Shown piece after piece: positions 60,898 through 64,000 of a stretch of DNA of 64,000 nt. Below the pieces are notes generated by a model. It did not search any database. It was not told the DNA's origin and saw only the letters and a program-made list of their open reading frames with translations. Both the position numbers and the translations under genes were made by a program. Source of the DNA: Salinimicrobium sp049680855 (GTDB taxonomy: Bacteria; Bacteroidota; Bacteroidia; Flavobacteriales; Flavobacteriaceae). The DNA lies in assembly GCF_049680855.1 (NCBI RefSeq), contig NZ_JBMPGS010000002.1:992001-1056000 (forward strand), written 5' to 3'. Numbering within the stretch: the stretch's first letter is position 1; every line of letters starts with the position of its first letter.

Positions 60898-61878
60898 ATG
60901 CGCGAGGCTGCTTTTGTGAAGCAAAATAAGGATAAATGGTTAAGATTTGAAAATGCCCTTCAAAATAACACGTTTATTTCTCCCGATGAACTTTCTGCAT
61001 TATATCTGGAAGTCACAGATCATTTGAGCTATGCCCAGACTTTTTATCCTCGCAGCAATACCTTACAGTACCTCAACACACTGGCCTCAAGGGCTCACCA
61101 AAAAATTTACAAAACCAAGAGAGAGTCCCGAAGCCGCTTTTTAAGCTTTTTCCTGGAGGAATTTCCAAGGGAATTTTATTTCTATCAGAAACAACTTCTT
61201 TTAGCATTTCTAATATTCGTCCTGTTTACCGCGGTAGGAGCATTTTCAGCAGCGAGTGACGGAGCTTTTGTAAGATCCATCTTAGGAGATGCTTATGTAA
61301 ACATGACGCTGGAAAATATTGCCAACGAAGATCCTATGGCTGTTTATAAAAAAATGGAGGAGGTAGACATGTTCCTGGGAATCACCATTAATAACATTAG
61401 AGTGGCTTTGTATGCCTTTGTCTTCGGAATTTTTCTGGGGCTGGGAACCGTCTTTCTTGTAATGCAGAATGCAGTAATGCTGGGCTCTTTTCAATATTTC
61501 TTCTATGAGCAGGGACTTTTATGGGAATCGGTCCGAACGATCTGGATCCATGGCGCAATTGAAATTTCTGTTATTATTGTGGCTGCCTGCGCCGGGCTTG
61601 TAGTAGGAAAAGGTATACTTTTTCCAGGTACTTATACCCGGTTAACATCTTTTGTAAGAAGTGTAAAGGCCGGTTTAAAGATAGTGGTTAGTACCATTCC
61701 ATTCTTTATTATTGCAGGATTCCTGGAAGGATTTGTGACGCGACATACGGAAATGCCCGACTGGCTGGCCATTTTGGTCATTGCCACTTCATTTATTCTT
61801 ATCCTATTTTATTACGTATTTTATCCAATTCTACTCAACAAACAACCTCAACATGACAGAAAATTACATTCGGTTTAA
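60898..61878 (+). CDS. Stage II sporulation protein M (SpoIIM) family membrane protein
   Basis: A 326-residue protein with a soluble N-terminal part (about 95 residues, including DELSALYLEVTDHLSYAQTF) and five or six hydrophobic segments. The family core is MFLGITINNIRVALYAFVFG followed by FLGLGTVFLVMQNAVMLGSF and WIHGAIEISVIIVAACAGL. SpoIIM proteins in non-sporulating bacteria occur in MoxR/DUF58 clusters with unknown roles. It overlaps the next gene by 26 bases, so both are co-translated. Confidence 0.9.
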   Translation: MREAAFVKQNKDKWLRFENALQNNTFISPDELSALYLEVTDHLSYAQTFYPRSNTLQYLNTLASRAHQKIYKTKRESRSRFLSFFLEEFPREFYFYQKQLLLAFLIFVLFTAVGAFSAASDGAFVRSILGDAYVNMTLENIANEDPMAVYKKMEEVDMFLGITINNIRVALYAFVFGIFLGLGTVFLVMQNAVMLGSFQYFFYEQGLLWESVRTIWIHGAIEISVIIVAACAGLVVGKGILFPGTYTRLTSFVRSVKAGLKIVVSTIPFFIIAGFLEGFVTRHTEMPDWLAILVIATSFILILFYYVFYPILLNKQPQHDRKLHSV

Positions 61879-62731
61879 AAAGCAAAGAGATCTTGGAGAT
61901 ATCATTACCGATACCTTCAAATTCCTTCGAGAAAATTTTAAGCCCCTCTTTAAACTGATCTTCCAAATTGCAGGTCCGGCATTTTTGGTGCTTTTGGTGG
62001 CTTTGTCATACAGTTCTTATCTTAGCATGGACACTTTTGGGAATTCCATTTTTGACTTGGCCGATGGCCTGGATGTAGGAACATTTATCATATCTGGAGT
62101 GGTAATGGCTTTATCCTTAATGGCCTTTTATGTCTTGCTGTATGGAACGGTTTTACATTATATTTATTCTTACATAAGACATGATGGAGCCGTAGTAGAA
62201 GAAGAGGTAAAAGCCGGAGCAAAAAGTGATTTTGGTGGGCTGCTAGGACTTATCTTACTTACCGGGATAATGATGATCTTTGGTATTGCCTTGTGTGTAT
62301 TACCAGGTATTTACCTTTGGGTACCACTTTCAGTGGCACCGGCGATTTTAATTTTTGGAAGAACCTCAGTTTCAGATGCTATTTCTGAATCTTTCAATCT
62401 TATAAAAGATAACTGGTGGATGACATTTTTCACCCTCCTGGTGATGACCATTCTAATGTACATCATCAGTTTAATTTTCCAGATCCCAATGTTCCTTTAT
62501 TACTTCGTTAAAACCTTTACCATGGTTCAGGAAGGTTCCGCAGCAGATCCTTCCTCGCTCTTTGACTGGGTTTATGTGGTAGTAAATGTCATTTCTTCCC
62601 TGTTTCAATACTTGCTTACGGTAATAATGATCGTCACAGCGGCTTTCATATACTACGATCTTAATGAGAAGAAGAATTTCACCGGTACTTATGAAACGAT
62701 TTCACAACTAGGTACTTCAGAAAACCAATAA
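61853..62731 (+). CDS. Multi-pass membrane protein, unknown function
   Basis: The ATG at 61853 (MTENYIRFKKQ) is chosen because the part upstream is the tail of the SpoIIM-like gene in another frame. The 292-residue product has about six hydrophobic segments, including IAGPAFLVLLVALSYSSYL, GVVMALSLMAFYVLLYGTVL, ILLTGIMMIFGIALCVLPGI and FFTLLVMTILMYIISLIF. It resembles glycerophosphodiesterase-type membrane-domain proteins of the same clusters in Bacteroidetes, but I cannot assign a function. The next gene follows with no gap. Confidence 0.8.
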   Translation: MTENYIRFKKQRDLGDIITDTFKFLRENFKPLFKLIFQIAGPAFLVLLVALSYSSYLSMDTFGNSIFDLADGLDVGTFIISGVVMALSLMAFYVLLYGTVLHYIYSYIRHDGAVVEEEVKAGAKSDFGGLLGLILLTGIMMIFGIALCVLPGIYLWVPLSVAPAILIFGRTSVSDAISESFNLIKDNWWMTFFTLLVMTILMYIISLIFQIPMFLYYFVKTFTMVQEGSAADPSSLFDWVYVVVNVISSLFQYLLTVIMIVTAAFIYYDLNEKKNFTGTYETISQLGTSENQ

Positions 62732-63502
62732 ATGCGAATCCTGTTCATTCTTCTGTGTTTAAGTATTACCTGCTATGGTTATAGCGGTAATATGCTCCAA
62801 ACTTCGGAAAATGGGCAACAGGAAATCATTTCTGAAACAGAGGCAGCACCTGCTCCGCTGGAATTTGATCGTGAAGAGATCAACGCCCTGAAGCAAGACC
62901 CAGAGTTCGACTATACCGATGAAAAAGTACAGGAAAACTGGTGGACGAGATTTAAACGTTATTTGCGTTTACAATGGCAAAAGTTTTTAAACTGGCTGAG
63001 CGGAGATCATAACATCAATGAATTTGTGTTGTTCCTGTTCGAGTCACTTCCTTACCTGCTCATAGCGGCAATCCTGCTTTTTGCAGTCTGGCTTTTCACT
63101 AAATTAAATCCGGCGGGTTCTTACCTTAAAGATCCAAAAGCGGCAAGTGTATTTATTAATGAAGAGGAAGAGATCGTGCAATCCAGGAATATCCAAAAGT
63201 TAATAGAAGAAGCCGTGGCCGCGGGTAATTACCGGCTGGCAGTAAGGTTTCATTATCTTCTGGTCCTTCAGAAACTTAGCGAAAAAGGATTCATTGATTA
63301 CCAATATTCCAAGACTGATGAGGATTATTTAATAGAAATACAAAAAGAAGAACTCGGCCGGCAATTTTCACAAATAACCAGGATCTACGATTTTATCTGG
63401 TATGGAAATTTTACGGTAAGTGCCGGGAATTATCCCCGGGCAAAGAAGGAATTTGAAATAATGCAGGAACAAATAAATAAAGGAAATGAGCAAAACCTAT
63501 AA
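62732..63502 (+). CDS. DUF4129-domain membrane protein
   Basis: A 256-residue protein with a signal sequence, an extracytoplasmic part to about residue 105, one membrane segment (PYLLIAAILLFAVWLFTKL) and a C-terminal domain of the DUF4129 type (NYRLAVRFHYLLVLQKLSEK, RIYDFIWYGNFTV). Such proteins lie beside DUF4350, MoxR and DUF58 genes. The start adjoins the previous stop and the end overlaps the next gene by 17 bases, which marks tight translational coupling. Confidence 0.85.
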   Translation: MRILFILLCLSITCYGYSGNMLQTSENGQQEIISETEAAPAPLEFDREEINALKQDPEFDYTDEKVQENWWTRFKRYLRLQWQKFLNWLSGDHNINEFVLFLFESLPYLLIAAILLFAVWLFTKLNPAGSYLKDPKAASVFINEEEEIVQSRNIQKLIEEAVAAGNYRLAVRFHYLLVLQKLSEKGFIDYQYSKTDEDYLIEIQKEELGRQFSQITRIYDFIWYGNFTVSAGNYPRAKKEFEIMQEQINKGNEQNL

Positions 63503-64000
63503 AATAGCTTTAGCACTTTTCCTGCTGCTTGTGTTGCTCCTCACCTACTTAGAAGTCAGTGAGCCACAGCCGGTAAACTGGAACGAGAGCTTTTCGGGAG
63601 CTGATAAAATTCCCCTTGGCTCATATGTCCTTTATGAAAATCTACAGGATTCATTTGTAGACTTTGAAAACATCAGCATTCCTCCATATGAATTCCTAAA
63701 CAGCAACTCGCCCACTGGCACCTATTTCTTCCTGAACGATGGACTCTATTTCGATGATGACGAACTTGATAACCTCTTAGAATGGGTTTCTAAGGGAAAC
63801 ACACTTTTTCTCTCTGCTGAGAATTTTAGTTCCAATATTCTGGACACACTTAAAGTTTCGACCGAGGCAGTCATCCCGGAAGACGATCTTTCTTTTAAAC
63901 CTTTAGTTGAACTAGCTCATCCAAAATTTATAGAGAAAGAAGCTTATCTTTTTGATCATGAATCTTACCTGCCCATCTTCAAAATCTCTGATTCAGCCAC
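63486..64000 (+). CDS. DUF4350-like protein, 3'-truncated by the window edge
   Basis: An ATG at 63486 opens a frame that stays open to the window end, giving at least 171 residues. The N-terminus is an uncleaved anchor or signal (YKIALALFLLLVLLLTYLEV). Next comes a domain with GADKIPLGSYVLYENLQDSF, TGTYFFLNDGLYFDDDELDN and LLEWVSKGNTLFLSAENFSS, the pattern of DUF4350 proteins, which resemble the GATase/ThuA-like fold. It overlaps the DUF4129 gene by 17 bases. Expected downstream genes are MoxR ATPase and DUF58 proteins, which are outside the window. Confidence 0.8.
   Translation, partial: MSKTYKIALALFLLLVLLLTYLEVSEPQPVNWNESFSGADKIPLGSYVLYENLQDSFVDFENISIPPYEFLNSNSPTGTYFFLNDGLYFDDDELDNLLEWVSKGNTLFLSAENFSSNILDTLKVSTEAVIPEDDLSFKPLVELAHPKFIEKEAYLFDHESYLPIFKISDSA

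Overview
The window looks like a chromosomal segment of a marine or saline Flavobacteriaceae bacterium (Gramella/Salegentibacter-like; the genus is a guess). The evidence is a SusC/SusD pair with a typical TonB box, many lipoprotein signal peptides, stand-alone 2TM-domain proteins beside a LytS/LytTR pair, candidate -7 elements of the TAnnTTTG type, moderate A+T-rich composition and weak Shine-Dalgarno signals. No rRNA, tRNA, CRISPR array or transposase was seen.

Layout. (1) 1-6978: end of a glycan-degradation locus with a GH27 alpha-galactosidase (5' cut), an exported AGE-family epimerase on the minus strand, a GH9 enzyme and a GH30-like enzyme. The set fits a (galacto)glucomannan or beta-glucan diet, which is an inference. 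(2) 7109-13952: MarR regulator followed by a fadN-fadA-fadE-type beta-oxidation operon. Both inner junctions of the operon are occupied by four-helix-bundle (23S-intervening-sequence-type) genes flanked by complementary arms; the second copy is frameshifted. (3) 14071-24542: a stress and osmo-protection block with MscS channel, GH15 trehalase-like enzyme, fused trehalose-6-P synthase/phosphatase, YtxH protein, M28 peptidase, App1-like phosphatase, lipid kinase, a one-TM protein and a PRC-barrel protein. (4) 25025-38702: SusC, SusD, two very large VCBS/ASPIC lipoproteins, a vanadium-haloperoxidase/PAP2-like lipoprotein and an SRPBCC-like protein. The last four are coupled by overlaps or zero spacing, and no glycosidase is present. 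(5) 38751-46549: divergent genes consistent with a 3-keto-sugar pathway: GMC oxidoreductase plus Tat-type small subunit, two TIM-barrel isomerases, MFS transporter, Gfo/Idh/MocA oxidoreductase and DUF1080 3-keto-glycoside hydrolase. (6) 46660-48760: hydrolase-OsmC fusion and a Cu/Zn superoxide dismutase lipoprotein. (7) 48834-54693, minus strand: TonB-dependent receptor, DUF2141 protein, secreted TPR-like protein, LytS-type kinase fused to a 2TM domain, a second 2TM protein and a LytTR regulator. (8) 54827-60862: NDH-2, ECF sigma factor with its membrane partner, acyltransferase, Nudix and cyclophilin genes whose start codons overlap on opposite strands, and an RDD protein. (9) 60898-64000: SpoIIM-like, multi-TM, DUF4129 and DUF4350 (3' cut) genes, a set that usually leads into MoxR and DUF58 genes.

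Most notable points: the paired intervening-sequence-like elements inside the beta-oxidation operon, the SusCD-VCBS-haloperoxidase operon of unknown function, the compartment-split keto-sugar operon, the kinase-2TM fusion that reads through what looks like an old intergenic spacer, and a recurring 17-bp palindrome CAAAAATGNCATTTTTG.
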